From CAVTPD01 sp963736575 (lineage in GTDB: Bacteria; Bacteroidota; Bacteroidia; Cytophagales; JAAEPT01): a DNA stretch of 64,000 nucleotides. The notes under the pieces were generated by a model. The model was not told the origin of the DNA. It worked only from the letters and a program-made list of their open reading frames with translations, and searched no databases. The stretch lies in assembly GCA_963736575.1 (NCBI GenBank), contig CAVTPD010000003.1:1116001-1180000 (forward strand). The letters are read 5' to 3'. The first letter of the stretch is position 1, and each line of letters opens with the position of its first letter. Shown piece after piece: positions 62,752 to 64,000 of the stretch. Position numbers and translations under genes: made by a program.

Positions 62752-64000
62752 ATGTCAGAGAATAAATACGATGTTGTTGTTATAGGTTCTGGGCCTGGTG
62801 GATATATTGCTGCCATCCGTTGTTCACAACTAGGTCTTAAAACGGCCGTTATTGAAAAATACAGTACACTTGGCGGTACTTGCTTAAATGTTGGTTGTAT
62901 CCCATCAAAAGCATTATTAGACTCTTCGGAACATTATCATAATGCGCTACACAACTTTGCGGAACACGGTATTAAAATAGCAACACCTGAAGTAGATCTT
63001 ACACAAATGATCAACCGTAAAGGCGAAGTTGTTAAGCAAACTACAGACGGTATTCAGTTCTTAATGAAGAAAAACAAAATTGATGTTCATCAAGGTTTGG
63101 GTTCTTTTGTAGACAAAAATACTATTAAGGTAACAGCTGAAGACGGTTCAACTAAAGAACTAAAAGCAGATAAAACAATTATTGCTACCGGTTCTAAACC
63201 TTTATCGCTTCCTTTTATACCAATTGATAAAGAAAGAGTGATAACTTCTACCGAAGCATTAAACTTGAAAGAAGTACCTAAACACATGATTGTTATTGGT
63301 GGTGGTGTTATTGGTATGGAATTAGGTTCTGTTTACGCCCGTTTAGGAGCTAAAATCACGGTAGTAGAATTTGCCGATTCTATTATCCCTACTATGGATA
63401 AAACCATGGGTAAAGAACTTCAAAAAGTATTAAAGAAAGAAGGTTTTGAATTCAACTTCAAAACAAAAGTGACCAAAGTAGAGAACAAAGGCAAAGAAGT
63501 AGAAGTTACGGCTGAAAACGGAAAAGGCGAAAGCGTAACGTTTACTGGAGATTACTGTTTAGTTTCTATTGGTAGAAAACCTTATACAAAAGGTCTTGGT
63601 CTTGAAAATGCCGGTGTTAAACTAGACGATAGAGGCAGAATTGAAGTTGACGGACATTTACAAACCAACGTTGCGGGTATTTATGCCATTGGTGATGTAG
63701 TTAAAGGTGCTATGTTAGCGCACAAAGCTGAAGAAGAAGGTGTGTTTGTAGCCGAAAGCATTTTGGGTCAGAAACCACATATTAACTACAACTTAATACC
63801 GGGTGTTGTTTATACTTGGCCAGAAGTTGCCGCTGTGGGGTATACAGAACAAGAATTGAAAGAAAAAGGAATTCCATTTAAAGTGGGTGCTTTCCCTTTC
63901 AAAGCTTCGGGTAGAGCTAGAGCAAGTATGGACCTAGACGGACAAGCTAAAGTATTGGCACATAAAGATACCGATGAGATTTTAGGGGTTCATATTATTG
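62752..64000 (+). CDS. lpdA: Dihydrolipoyl dehydrogenase (E3), 3' end outside the window
   Basis: Reading runs from ATG 62752 to the window end (416 codons so far; the family is about 465). This FAD enzyme reoxidises dihydrolipoamide in the 2-oxoglutarate, pyruvate and branched-chain complexes. Motifs: FAD-binding VVVIGSGPGGYIAAIRCS, the redox disulfide in GGTCLNVGCIPSKALL, NAD-binding MIVIGGGVIGMELGSVYARL, and NVAGIYAIGDVVKGAMLAHK. The C-terminal interface domain starts but its His-Glu pair lies outside the window. Located with sucA and sucB but behind a terminator. Confidence 0.95.
   Translation, partial: MSENKYDVVVIGSGPGGYIAAIRCSQLGLKTAVIEKYSTLGGTCLNVGCIPSKALLDSSEHYHNALHNFAEHGIKIATPEVDLTQMINRKGEVVKQTTDGIQFLMKKNKIDVHQGLGSFVDKNTIKVTAEDGSTKELKADKTIIATGSKPLSLPFIPIDKERVITSTEALNLKEVPKHMIVIGGGVIGMELGSVYARLGAKITVVEFADSIIPTMDKTMGKELQKVLKKEGFEFNFKTKVTKVENKGKEVEVTAENGKGESVTFTGDYCLVSIGRKPYTKGLGLENAGVKLDDRGRIEVDGHLQTNVAGIYAIGDVVKGAMLAHKAEEEGVFVAESILGQKPHINYNLIPGVVYTWPEVAAVGYTEQELKEKGIPFKVGAFPFKASGRARASMDLDGQAKVLAHKDTDEILGVHII

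Noticed and set aside
1..64000. tRNA or rRNA genes
   Set aside because: I looked for tRNA-like cloverleaf segments in the gaps and saw none I could support; a tRNAscan run would settle it.

Overview
The window is about 64 kb of AT-rich DNA from a member of the Bacteroidota, most likely a Flavobacteriia-type marine or environmental organism. The evidence is seven secreted proteins with type IX secretion (T9SS) C-terminal sorting domains (LYPNP motifs), a uppS-bamA-skp-skp operon, TAnnTTTG-type promoter elements, and a 2-oxoglutarate dehydrogenase sucA-sucB-lpdA cluster. I cannot name the species.

Layout. 1-744: tail of an upstream gene, a terminator, and a mostly empty stretch with a possible transposase scrap. 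745-8803: five paralogous secreted proteins (signal peptide, parallel-beta repeat region, FN3-like module, T9SS sorting domain). 8929-14307: a GNAT-like protein, then a surface-polysaccharide cluster (flippase, asparagine synthase, sulfotransferase) in which flippase and asnB are broken by frameshifts. 14333-36587: mainly housekeeping and envelope genes: PhoD-like phosphatase, HflK/HflC, a PD40 protein, a frameshifted GH5 cellulase, a DnaJ-like protein, an AI-2E permease, two secreted proteins, uppS-bamA-skp-skp, ldcA, FKBP, rhomboid, alpha/beta hydrolase and a Dus enzyme. 50894-64000: prfC, comF, an RND/MMPL exporter, a membrane protein plus sulfotransferase pair, and the sucA-sucB-lpdA cluster (lpdA runs off the end).

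The exceptional region is 36.8-50.7 kb. It is an array of about ten consecutive, same-strand gene cassettes, each with one gene (once two) followed by a roughly 200-bp imperfect palindrome. The first 9-10 bases of each cassette are the reverse complement of the 9-10 bases opening its own terminal palindrome, and junctions fall on a conserved GTT (ATT after one repeat class). That is the logic of integron cassettes and attC sites (TTRRRY pairing with RYYYAA), but the terminal sequences do not fit the canonical attC consensus, the palindromes are unusually long and regular, and no integrase lies in the window. One cassette (RhuM-Fic) is present twice, nearly base-for-base identical, and the identity stops at the predicted recombination points. 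Three geneless units also join other sequences at the same points. Cargo is typical of conflict or accessory functions: three Fic proteins, HNH, PLD-like and GIY-YIG-like nucleases, a SUKH protein, a transglutaminase-like protein, a parvulin and a LamG-like secreted protein. I regard this as the best candidate for an undescribed system here: an integron-like cassette array using non-canonical recombination sites.
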